NCBI GenBank assembly: GCA_947034895.1
Contig: OX344764.1
Coordinates: forward strand, 45,551,348 to 45,615,347
Source of the DNA: Rhytidiadelphus loreus
Taxonomy: Eukaryota > Streptophyta > Bryopsida > Hypnales > Hylocomiaceae
Reading direction: 5' to 3'
DNA length: 64,000 nt
Part shown: positions 50,583 to 60,664 of the stretch, piece by piece
How the letters are laid out: every line of letters starts with the position of its first letter
Position numbering within the stretch: the first letter of the stretch is position 1
Notes under the pieces: model-generated
Databases searched by the model: none
The model's input: the letters and a program-made list of their open reading frames with translations, nothing else
What the model was told of the DNA's origin: nothing
Translations under genes and position numbers: made by a program

Positions 50583-51074
50583 TTAGGAAGAGGTGGGCTT
50601 GAGAGCGGGAGCCTGCTTCTGCTTCTGGTGTTTCTGCACCGACTTGTAGGCGGATCGGGCCAAACGAAACACCAAACTCACCGGGCCCCTGCGTCTTCGG
50701 CACCGGCGACAGCCACGGCACCCGTTCGCATCACAAGCGTTCCTGCCATACATCCCCATGGGGTCTTGCACCACCATCCCCACAGGGCCAGTATTCATGG
50801 GCATGGCTGGGTATCCCGCCGCAGGAGCGCCTCCATATGCAGCAGGCGGATATCCAGCAGGCGGATATGCAGCAGGTGGATATGCAGCAGGCGGATATGC
50901 TACTGGATTCGTCACTCCGACACCTCCGCTGGTACCAGTCCCTCTCATGTCGGCGTCACGTGCGTTGTCTACTGGTTGAGATCCACTCGCCTGCGGGAGC
51001 CGGGCAGCAAACCCATAGTCTTCCCCATTGGGCACCTCGTTGTTCAGCGACTGATAACTCTGCTGCTTCGACAT
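50583..51074 (-). CDS. small YPPA-repeat, Cys/Arg-rich protein of unknown function
   Basis: A single-exon 163-residue frame with composition far from chance. Residues 1-60 are polar and of low complexity. The middle has a run of YPPA/YPPAG/YPPAA repeats followed by GGAPAAGYPAMP. Next comes a Met/Gly segment, a cluster CDANGCRGCRRCRRRRG, and a basic amphipathic-looking tail (LVFRLARSAYKSVQKHQK). YPPx repeats occur in plant stress-related and membrane-associated small proteins (for example GYPPx-type proteins), but those usually end in a Cys-rich membrane helix, which is absent here. The Cys/Arg cluster could bind metal or nucleic acid; this is speculation. A TATA-like sequence lies about 450 bp upstream. 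The minus strand is chosen because the plus-strand frames over the same repeat lack its coherent start and 3' structure. Confidence 0.65.
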   Translation of the reverse strand: MSKQQSYQSLNNEVPNGEDYGFAARLPQASGSQPVDNARDADMRGTGTSGGVGVTNPVAYPPAAYPPAAYPPAGYPPAAYGGAPAAGYPAMPMNTGPVGMVVQDPMGMYGRNACDANGCRGCRRCRRRRGPVSLVFRLARSAYKSVQKHQKQKQAPALKPTSS

Positions 51075-51518
51075 GATGAGTACGTACTCTCTCTCGTTCT
51101 CCCCCAGGAAGATTGTCCTTGTTCTGATCTAAGCAGAATCTTGCTTTACGTCCAAATGAATTAATTGACACGAGGAACGGGAAAAATCAGGGAAATGAAA
51201 GCGGCAAATGTTCAGGGAAAATATAGATACTAGAGGTACGAGTTTCCCCTACTGTCGGCAACACGGACTATCAACGAGGCAAGAATTGCAATCTTGCGCG
51301 CGGGAGCTAGAGATAATCCCCAGCGATCTGTCCTTGCAACAGTACTACGGCAATCTTACTTTCCAACCGAACCCTACCCTGCAATTTTACATACAGATCG
51401 AGTGAATGCTTCAATCTCTTGGAGAGCTAGAATTAACAACTAGCATCAGCGTCAGGCAACGATGAATCTGAAATGGAGATGTGTGGATTGTGCTGAGTTG
51501 TTTGCAATCTTGAAGCCT

Positions 51519-51528
51519 CCTTATATAC
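51519..51528 (-). promoter_or_regulatory. TATA-box candidate for the YPPA-repeat gene
   Basis: GTATATAAGG on the minus strand, about 445 bp upstream of the start codon at 51074. It would imply a 5' leader of roughly 400 nt or a 5' UTR intron. Confidence 0.4.
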
Positions 51529-52074
51529 ATGTTCCAAACCCGCGTATCCACGTGCAAATTATACCGACGCTTTCGAAGGAGGACTTCGGAAGGAGCCATG
51601 AAGCTTCCTCAACACCAGCACGGAAGCTAGTGCTGAGAGTCCACCTCGTTTACCTTGCTTGAGTCCCTGAGGTAGTGCCCCGTGGGAGAAATCTACAGGC
51701 TTTCGAAGCTCATAGGACGACATCCAGTCAGGATTTTCTTTGAATTCCAAAAATCTATAGTGCAAGCACATTGCAAGCTATCGACGAAACGCGTGCAGTA
51801 CTGCACCCACGCAACTGCCGCAAAGCCTGAGGACTTTGAGAGAACGAATATTCTGGGTGGTCAGGCTGGCAGGTCTGGCTCTCGACCACGAACTTGAACC
51901 TCACAATCCTTCATGCGTAACCTGTAGACACTTGCATCTCGGTGATGTGTCACGTTTCCATTGGCTTCCAGCGACGTAGTTCTACAGCACAGCTATCGAC
52001 CGTTGCATGAAATGGATTTTCAAATCCCAGGTGTTCCAACATACCCAGTCGACAGGTATTCAATTACGACAGGG
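51529..52074. other. upstream intergenic DNA
   Basis: Less AT-rich than its surroundings, probably part of the promoter of the minus-strand gene. No coding sequence is recognised in the short frames at 51559-51897. Confidence 0.35.
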
Positions 52075-52256
52075 ATGGGCAATTTCGTTAAACTGGCGGT
52101 ATTCCATGTGCCATTTTCACACCTGAATTGTAAAAGTGACATCTAGGACGGGTGTAGATTTCAAACATCTAACGCAGTTGTACATTTCAGACTGTCCGGT
52201 CAACTGCAAAAACTGGCAAAGTAACGGAATGGCGCCGTTTTAACGAAATTGCCCAT
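52075..52256. mobile_element. inverted-repeat element, GGCAATTTCG family, copy 1
   Basis: Left end ATGGGCAATTTCGTTAAA followed by CTGGCG faces its inverse CGCC(G)TTTTAACGAAATTGCCCAT. The element is 182 bp and non-coding. No clean target duplication is visible. Confidence 0.7.
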
Positions 52257-52537
52257 AACGCTTCTTACGTTCGATGTTCTTGCTAGCGGAGTAATTGTTC
52301 GTTAACAGAAACTTGTAATTAGTCCCTACATCAACAGAATATGGTGAATTTTGTTTCGTTAACGAAGATAATCATCGCTCATCGCTATTGTTGCGGCACT
52401 TATAATGCCTTGGACAATTGCAACTCCGATTGCAATGAGAAGGCAGTGCTGAGTATAAAACTGAATGGGCCACGTGGAGTATCTGGACTGTGTCACAAAC
52501 AATTCGGACACAAACAAGTTGAACAAGCTTAGATCCA

Positions 52538-52782
52538 ATGGTCAATTTTGTTAAAATGGCGGTATTCCATTAATATGGCAAAAAATGAAACCACTAAAAG
52601 AATGAAAATAATGGAAAGATTGTCCGAGGGGAGTGAAAATGCATGAACTAGGAGTGATTTGAATATGCTAGGCATAAAATTGGCACATGTATGACCCTAT
52701 CACGGTACACTTATTCTCTTTTGTAGAAGATATTCCATTAAAATGGTGTGTGGAATACCGTCATTTTAACGAAATTGACCAT
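52538..52782. mobile_element. inverted-repeat element, GGCAATTTCG family, copy 2
   Basis: ATGGTCAATTTTGTTAAAAT followed by GGCGGTATTCCA at the left pairs with TGGAATACCGTCATTTTAAC followed by GAAATTGACCAT at the right, about 32 bp of inverted ends. It is clearly related to the 52075-52256 element, which shares GGCGGTATTCCAT. Confidence 0.75.
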
Positions 52783-54280
52783 AAAGTCAAAATTTGAAAT
52801 TGATTTTCAATTTTTTAAAGGTTATTTAAGAAAATGTAGCTTCAATAATCTACTTTTTGCTCCATTTGAACTTTTCTCAAAATTATTAAAATTGTAATTC
52901 ATGTGACACTTTGAACATACCATCTTCAAAGCTCAAAATACACCACTTCTTGAATTTCTCTTGGTGTGAGTTCAAGAAGTACAACAATTACACCATGATG
53001 TTTGTCAGTATTATTTTCCATTTTCTTTAAAAAAAAATCTTATTATTTAAAGCAATTTTTTTAATTACTATGCCTTTTTTTAATGCTTTATAAAATCATG
53101 AAATTTTCAATTTGATGTTTTCAATTATGTAAAAATGTAATTATACTTTAGACATATGTTATTACATGTGAAAAATACCAAAATTTTGAAATGTGTGTTT
53201 TGGTATAGAAATGTAATGAAGTTTGCCAAAGCTTGGACATAAAATGTCATTTAACCCTTAAATGACGCCATGGTTGTTTTTCAGCAAATTAATGACAAAG
53301 AATCTTCCTATGTAGGACAAAAGTACAATTGTTCATCCTTGGAATTTTGTGCAAAGGGAGAGATTTCCCACAATAGTTTGATCTTGAATAAATATTTTTT
53401 TAAATGAATGATGTTACATAATAGCAAAAGGAATGATTTCCACAATCACCAGCCTAATATTTAAGGACTAATGCTTAAATTCAATTTTTTCTTGTATTCT
53501 ATTCTCGCCAATAAATAATGCTATCTTCATGTATGCCTACATTTACATTCAAAGCTACGGATGTAATATCCCAAATAATATCGGAAAAAAGTATTCAATG
53601 AGCTCTTCAAATTACTAAACTTAACTATCAATTTGTAGTAATTTGAAGAGCATGGAAAACTTTAATGTGTAAAATCTTAAAAATTTGTGTTTTTTTAATT
53701 TCTTTTTGAGAATGTAATAGCATAAAATTTATATACAACATTTCAAAAAACAAATGCGTTAATTACTAATATAATAAACAAATAAATACAAATGACATTC
53801 ACTTCATTCTTTGTGAAATTTTCAAATCGATATTGTTATTTCGTTTCTTGGTCTGTTGACTATCTCCTGAGAATTGTCAAACAATCTATTTTTTCCCCCT
53901 TCCAAGTGAAAAAACAGTAGCCATTGGATGTGATTAAAAAAACCTAAGATCACCCTCCATTGCCGTGCGATGTGAATTAAGGAAAAAAAATGTCGTTGAA
54001 GTCCCACCACTATGCAATTTGAAAACAAAACAATAATTTCTTTTGAAAAGTCAATAGCGGTTTTGTAATATATATGTATGTGGTAGTGATGGTAGGACTT
54101 TGTTTGTGCTAGCTTTATATAAACATGTACTATATTAATAAAATGTTCAAATAAATTAGTTTCATTGATTTATGAATTATACATTATGATTGACTTTGAA
54201 AAGTATAATTGGTTGTAGAAAAATAACTTAAACTAAACCAATTGAAGGATTTATTTAAATTTTTGTAGAATGAATTTTGA
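52783..54280. other. AT-rich intergenic DNA with one palindrome
   Basis: No gene is recognised. At 53246-53266 a 9-bp inverted repeat, GTCATTTAA then CCC then TTAAATGAC, forms a perfect palindrome around TTAA motifs. Confidence 0.4.
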
Positions 54281-54398
54281 AGAATGAATTCAAATCAATT
54301 CATTTCATAGAATGAATTCAAATTAATTTAGTTCATTTTATAGAATGAATTCAAATTAATTTAGTTCATTTTATAGAATGAATTCAAATTAATTTGAG
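54281..54398. repeat. tandem repeat, 28-33 bp period
   Basis: Four copies starting AGAATGAATTCAAAT lie at 54281, 54309, 54342 and 54375. The two 33-bp units are identical, the first is shorter and diverged. Confidence 0.9.
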
Positions 54399-54692
54399 AC
54401 GATTTCAGCAGCATGAAGGAGACAAAGAAAGAGAAGGAGACATGAAATTGAAGAAAAAAATGTTCAAGAGGTTAGGGTTTAGGATTGAATGTAAAAGTAT
54501 TACATGAAATGGAAAAATGAAGAATTGAATTCTTTAATGTAATTTAGGATTTGTTGTGCAAAGAAAGCAATTAAGGAGGAAGGAAGTGAATTTGGAGATT
54601 GAGTGTTTCAATGTAGGAAATTGGAAATGATTTTTATTCAACGGCTAGATGCCACTTGTACAAAAATTATTCACTGACTACCCTACTATTAG

Positions 54693-54981
54693 CATTAGAT
54701 GAGATTTCAGGGTCCCAGAGGGACGTTTAAGGGTCGTTCCCGACGCTGTTATTGAAAGAACGTTGCTATCAAAAAAAAATTGAAAATAAATAAATAATAA
54801 TAATTAAAATAAAATAAAATAAAATAAGTCTTTAAATGCAAAAATAAAAATAAAAATTGTAATAACGTGGCAGTCTCCATACCACGTCAGACGATTGCCG
54901 CGCTGCGCTTGGAACACCATTTCGGCAATTTCAGCACTTAGGAACTCACGGCCCTCTACAAGAGCTGAATCCCATCTAATG
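54693..54981. mobile_element. MITE-like element, CATTAGATG family, copy 3
   Basis: Begins CATTAGATGAGATTTCAGGG and ends CCCATCTAATG. It has GAGGGACGTTT near the left, an A-rich centre with AAAAT repeats, ACCACGTCAGACG, and GGCCCTCTA at the right. It matches the layout of the copies at 30031 and 37679. Confidence 0.7.
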
Positions 54982-55749
54982 GCTTGTACATGGTTTTACA
55001 CTCACATGTTTCCACTATCACATGTTTCCACTATTACAATCAACTGACACTTTCCAATTCTCAAAAAATTTAAAATTTAAAATCTTTTAATTTTGAAATC
55101 TCATAATCTACAGACTTTTGTATTCTTTAATTTTGAATATTTTTTATTTTCATATTTCATATTCATAAATGAGCCTTTCAATAATGAAGCTTTGAATGTC
55201 ATACATGTAAATTTCTATATTCCTACACTTGAATTGTTTCAATTTAAAAATTTCAACAATATCCATGACATAATATTTTTTCAGCTTTCACGTACATTTT
55301 TTGCGTAGATTCATGTTCCCTCCAAAATTTTGGATTTAAATTACTCTTCTCTTCCACTTTACAATATATACTTTAGTAAATTTATGGCAAGACAAATACA
55401 AGCAGATCGACTCCACTATTTCAAACACACCATTTACAAACTCTTTTGTGATTTTCACCTTCAAATTTTAGTAATATGATCATCCTCAAAATGCTCCGCT
55501 AAATTTGTCAGATACTAGAGATGAAAATGTTAAGAACTAGGAACTGTTACTTTTTATTAAAAGAATAAGAATGCAATGTCAAAATTAATTAAGAGTTTCC
55601 AAGTACATAAAATTGTCTATTTCTTAACTTAATATGATGTACCCCCCAAAGTTTTGAGTACTGTGCAAGATCTCTTATCAATTCTAGGTAATGCAAGAGG
55701 TCTGCGAATTTCTTAAGACGTCAATTGCATTTGTAGTTCTGGATTGCAC
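54982..55749. other. AT-rich intergenic DNA
   Basis: Nothing recognisable beyond low-complexity AT-rich sequence; the frame at 55093-55308 has no domain. Confidence 0.4.
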
Positions 55750-57081
55750 TTAACCCCTGAAGGCCCAAACAACATTTTCTGGCATTATAAATATTTTTAA
55801 CAACTCACTACAAACGGAATTTTTATTGTTTTTCTTTGAAATTTTCACACAATATGTGGTCGGGGAGTAGCTTTTAGATTTATGTATATGTAAAATGCTT
55901 TGGATCATTCCCTTTTGATCAATGAGATGAAAGTTATGAGGAGTTTTAGTTTGTGAGCAGTTATGGAATTTCTACTCTAAAATAAACTTTCAAGTTCTTT
56001 ATTCAAAACAATTTTAAATAAAAACATTGGATGTAGATTGTTTATTCCAACATTACAAACATTGGGATTGACATTTTTCAATTCTATAATTAAATTCTTC
56101 TTAGCTTAGTATTTTGAATCGTTTTCTACTTCTTTCTACTTACTAATTTTTTTACTATATGTTATAAAATTCAAAATGATCTGAAATTTTCAAGCATGTA
56201 GCCAACTTGCTTGAAGAATGAATTGAAGAATGAATCCAAAGATGCAACACCATATTGGACATTTTTTCATACAAATGTGACCTCGTGAAGTGTAGCTAAG
56301 GTAAACCAACCTATGACAGGCAAAATGGCTGGTTTGCCATGTTTACATTTTTGAAAAAAATTAAATTTTTCTCTATATAAAGATAAACATGAGGAATGTA
56401 GAGAGTTATTGAAATTTTATTTTTTGGACAAAAATGGTATTTTTTATGAATTTTTGAAGTCTGCTGTCCAATTGGCCCAAAAGAGCCTGTAGACTATCCC
56501 AAATGAGCCGAAAAGTGTTTCCATGATGGTCATCTAACTACCTAATGCAATCAAAACATTTTCTAACATGGCTCTAAGTTTTCCTAACATGGACATGACA
56601 TGAAAGAATAAAAAAATAACTTTTTACTACCAGTTTACACTAAAAAGGTGTAAGTGTCCTATGACAATCACTAATTATTCCATGACCATCTCCCAAGGTT
56701 TTGATTATGGCCACAAATCAATCAAATGCAGTTCTAACCCCATTTATTAGAAAAAGTTTGTCATGGGTTGATATAAGATTGTAATGGACAGTTCTGTAGG
56801 TGACTATCATAGGTGATTTGCCTATTATAGGCTAGTTTACCTTACTTGCCTTTTTGTAGGGCCAAAAAAAGGATTTATGTCACTTCACATACTAATATCT
56901 TGCACTCTATTAGGTGGTAGTTTTTGAAAATTTTCCCATGCATTTTCAAACAAGCGTACTACAAGATCCTATGGTTACATGTGTCCAAAAATGTTTTTCT
57001 TAAAAAAATTTGTACTTGTCTAAGAATGGCAATTTTTGAACATTTTTGGTGAAAACTTGACCTTAGGCTTTTAGGGGTTTA
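55750..57081 (+). mobile_element. piggyBac-like element, internal-deletion derivative
   Basis: TTAA (55750-55753) then CCCCTGAAGGCCC at the left. At the right, on the minus strand, the end reads CCCCTAAAAGCC next to a degenerate TTAA (TTTA, 57078-57081). The left two thirds are collinear with 3559-4450, with shared blocks such as GGACATTTTTTCATA, TACAAGATCCTATGGTTA and AGAATGGCAATTTT. It ends where the transposase fragment begins in the 3559-8144 element, so it looks like a non-autonomous relative that lost the gene. Confidence 0.65.
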
Positions 57082-57436
57082 CACAAAATTTGGTCTTGTA
57101 TAAACTTTGCATAGTATTTTATTCAACTAAACATCATTAAAACATTTAATTTGATATTAATCTATAAATAAAAGTGCTATAACTATTAAAAAATTTCGTA
57201 TGCTAGGTGAAGAATGTTGTTCAAATTTTATTGAGTAGTTCACATGATTGGAACGATATATTTATAAAAAAATGTTACTTTTTTTTAATACATCTTCACT
57301 TGCATTTGGTTTGATAACATGTATTGTTTCCTATACCAAGGTTATTTATTCAAATTACCATATATAAAAAGCGTGTTGGTACTTTACAATTGCTAGGGCA
57401 AAAAAAATACACATTTATTCTTCATGTACTTCTCAT

Positions 57437-58378
57437 TTAACCCCTAAAGGATCAAGGCCTTTTTTCTGCCAAAAAACACTCAAAACTGCTATATCTATAG
57501 CAAGGAGTAAAAAAAATTGAAAATTGTTTTATTTTCATATTTAACCATAGGATCTTACACCTAACTAGTATGAGAGTGTGTGGGAAAAATTTCAGAATTT
57601 TTGACCGCTGAGATTGCAAGATATCTGCGTTTAAAGTGGAAAAAACAAGTTTTTCAGCACATTGCGAGACTAGATTTTTAGACTTTGAACATTTTTAACT
57701 TAAATTTTTTGCACTACAAAGTTTAGAGCTTTAAATCTTTATAGTGGAGAATTGAGTTGAGAGTCTAGATAAGAAAAAAAATTCAAAAAAATAATAAATT
57801 ATCATTCTTAAAAAAATTGTTAAGTAGAAGTAGGTATGCGATAGAAGGAAAATCTAAAATATTCATATATTTTAGATGGAATTAAAATGCACTAATCACA
57901 ATGGTGAAATTGTTCTAGCAAGTAAATCAGACCATGCAAAAAAAAAAAATTGAAAAATTTGAAAATTTGCATTCAGAAATGAATCCTACAAGTTATTTTT
58001 TTCAAGAAGATGCTCTAACTGCCCAAGAAACAAGAATGTCCATAACTTTCTCATAATATATCCAAATGAAATTAATCAAATCTTTCCAGATAGAAAAAAT
58101 ATAATCTATGAGAAAAAATAAGAATAAAAATAAAATTGAAATTTTTGTCCATTTTTTTTGGGCTGCCCGAGCTGCCCACCGTCCCCTCGTTTGAGCTTAT
58201 TTGGTCATAACTATTATTCTCGAGCACTGATTTTGAAAAAAATTATATTTCCACAAAGCTAATCAACTTTTCTACCTCCAAAAAAAATTTCAAAAAATCA
58301 AAAGAAAATTTCAGCCCGTAGGTACCTGCCCGAAAACGCATTTGTCCCCCGAAGGGACAATGGTCCTTTAGGGGTTAA
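57437..58378. mobile_element. piggyBac-like MITE, 934 bp plus TTAA duplications
   Basis: TTAA at 57437-57440 and 58375-58378 flank perfect inverted ends CCCCTAAAGGA followed by (T/C)CA. The interior is non-coding. These are the clearest piggyBac-type termini in the window and match the right end of the 3559-8144 element. Confidence 0.82.
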
Positions 58379-58907
58379 CGACACAATCAAAGAAGTATAT
58401 GATGTGTTTCCCTTGCATTTGAATTCAATCTCTTGCATTGCTATACAAAATATTTGTGAATTTATTACATTATATGATCTAAATTGTCAAATCAAGCATT
58501 AATGGTATTTAAGTCTTCTTTGTTTTAGTATAAATGAATTTATTTATATTTATATAATGATGTAATATTTTTTTTATCTACTCATGAACAATTAAATGTA
58601 TTTGGATTCATATATTGTTCAAAATTTTGACACTTAGTCCTTCACGGATTACCCCAAGCACTCGTGAAACCTTCTTTTTGTACAAAACAAATGACAACCT
58701 CCATTTCCATTGCAAAGTTGAAAGCACTTCCCATGATTTTTTTGTAATACAACTCAATATAGGATCGTATAGTGTAGTAGTATAAATCTATGTAGAACTC
58801 ATTCAAACTTTGACCACATACATTTAAAGGTTTCTATGTTACAAGTGCATACTTTTGTTAGCTGGAGAATGTTGCATTACTACATGTCAAGGCTTCAAAT
58901 CTGCTTA
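58379..58907. other. AT-rich intergenic DNA
   Basis: No gene or paired repeat is recognised. Confidence 0.4.
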
Positions 58908-58910
58908 CTA

Positions 58911-59565
58911 GGTCATTGCAAGAAACACCCCCCTTTTTCTATAGCGTGTTGGCAAAATGTGATTTTCCAAGCTTCTAGTACTATGAGTACTACATAGCGG
59001 AACAATCTCAGCCATCGATTGTAAAAATCAGTGGCTAAAAGTATTGTTGCAAATACTATGGACTATTTGTCAGCAGTGAAACAGTACAATGGAAAAAAAA
59101 AAGACAAATTGTCACAAAAAATAGAAACAATGATTTATATATTAATAATAAATAGAAAATCATGAAATAAAATAAAATAATTTTTTTTCATTTGTGAGGA
59201 CTTGATGGTGATCAAATTTCACCAAAAAAATGAAGTTGACACTATCTTCAATGTTTAGAACTGCTTGTACAAGGGAGTCCTATTTGTATAAACCTAGAGG
59301 ACATAAAATAATATATTATTCAATTTAGGTACACCGAATATAGTAAAAATTCCAAAATTCAAAGTGTAACAAATCAAAAAAATTGACTTTTAAATATAAA
59401 ATGAATTTCTTTTATTTCTAAAATATAAGGGATTTGATTTCCTTCAAGTTAGACATCTCCAATAAAAATTTAATGTTCATTGGACTTGTGCTTCAAAAGT
59501 TATAGCCAATGATAACATCATTAAATTTGTGACATTAAACAGGACAGGTGTTTCTTGCAATGACC
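58911..59565. mobile_element. DNA-transposon MITE, 19-bp TIR, 3-bp target duplication
   Basis: Perfect 19-bp inverted ends GGTCATTGCAAGAAACACC bound a 655-bp non-coding element. It is flanked by the direct repeat CTA (58908-58910 and 59566-59568). A 3-bp duplication fits PIF/Harbinger- or CACTA-type insertion, but the ends do not start with CACTA. Confidence 0.8.
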
Positions 59566-59568
59566 CTA

Positions 59569-60664
59569 CTTCAAAATTTCTATATTATACATTCTGACTT
59601 TGAAAATTTAGTTGACAATCTCTTAGAGCCTTGTCCACATTTACTATATTCAAAGGTATTACATGAGTACAAGCACTATGAACCTCTTATTTCAAATTGC
59701 CTAAAGGTTTGACTAAAGAATCTTTTAAAGCAAAAGCATATTTAAAAGAGTGTCATTTGTTTATTATCAAATTCTCTTTGACCACACTATAAGTTCTAAT
59801 GAAATTTAAATATTCCATCAGATATTGAATTCAATAATTGATAATACTATTTGAATATAATTAACAAATAAATAACACTACTTCAAATAGCTAATTTCAT
59901 ATTTTAACAAGATGTAACTATAAGAAGGTAGACTTAAAATGTAAGCACATTTACAAAAATTATAGATTTACTATATGATGTGTAAAAATTCAATTATAGA
60001 ATCACTAAAACTTGGGACACTGCATACTTCTAGAATGCATTTCAAAAACCGAAATAATATATAATTTCTATATAAACATTCAACAATAGTTAGACACATA
60101 AACATTAAAAAATGGCATTCACTTCTAACCAATTAAAATAAGCTAGAATTTTCACTTCTTCTTCTTATCCATATGAAAATTAACTTATTTTCTTCTTCCA
60201 AATATATAACTTACCAAAACTCCACCAATACAATTTTATAATAAACTGTACCATAGTCTTCTCGCATCAAAACAATGAAACTTGAACTACTACAATTCAA
60301 ATGATATTTTTCAAAACTATGCCAAATTCATTTTGGCATACCTATGTATAGTACACTGTTTAAGAATTACATTTTCAAGAAGTGTAGGAATAGAAATATC
60401 AAAATTCCTTGAAGAATTCTATTGAACTTTAATTCCTTGCCAATGTATGGGTGCGTTCTGAGCATTGTCATATGCAATGGGAAATCCATTGTCTTCCACG
60501 TGATCAAGAAGACATGTCCACGAGCACCAAAATCTATTGCTTGCTATAGACACCTAATATATGTCTCTCTCCCTATTTTGCAATTGTAAGACATTTACAA
60601 GAACATGACCAATATAGGGTTCATCTTCACTTTTGTCTTCACTATTACCACCATCTTTCAAATG
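59569..60664. other. AT-rich region downstream of the transposase gene
   Basis: Probably includes the 3' UTR and terminus of the minus-strand transposon gene. No terminal repeat was identified. Confidence 0.35.

Noticed and set aside
53246..53266. Perfect GTCATTTAA/TTAAATGAC palindrome as an operator or a piggyBac-like end
   Set aside because: Only 21 bp in very AT-rich DNA, with no partner end and no nearby gene.
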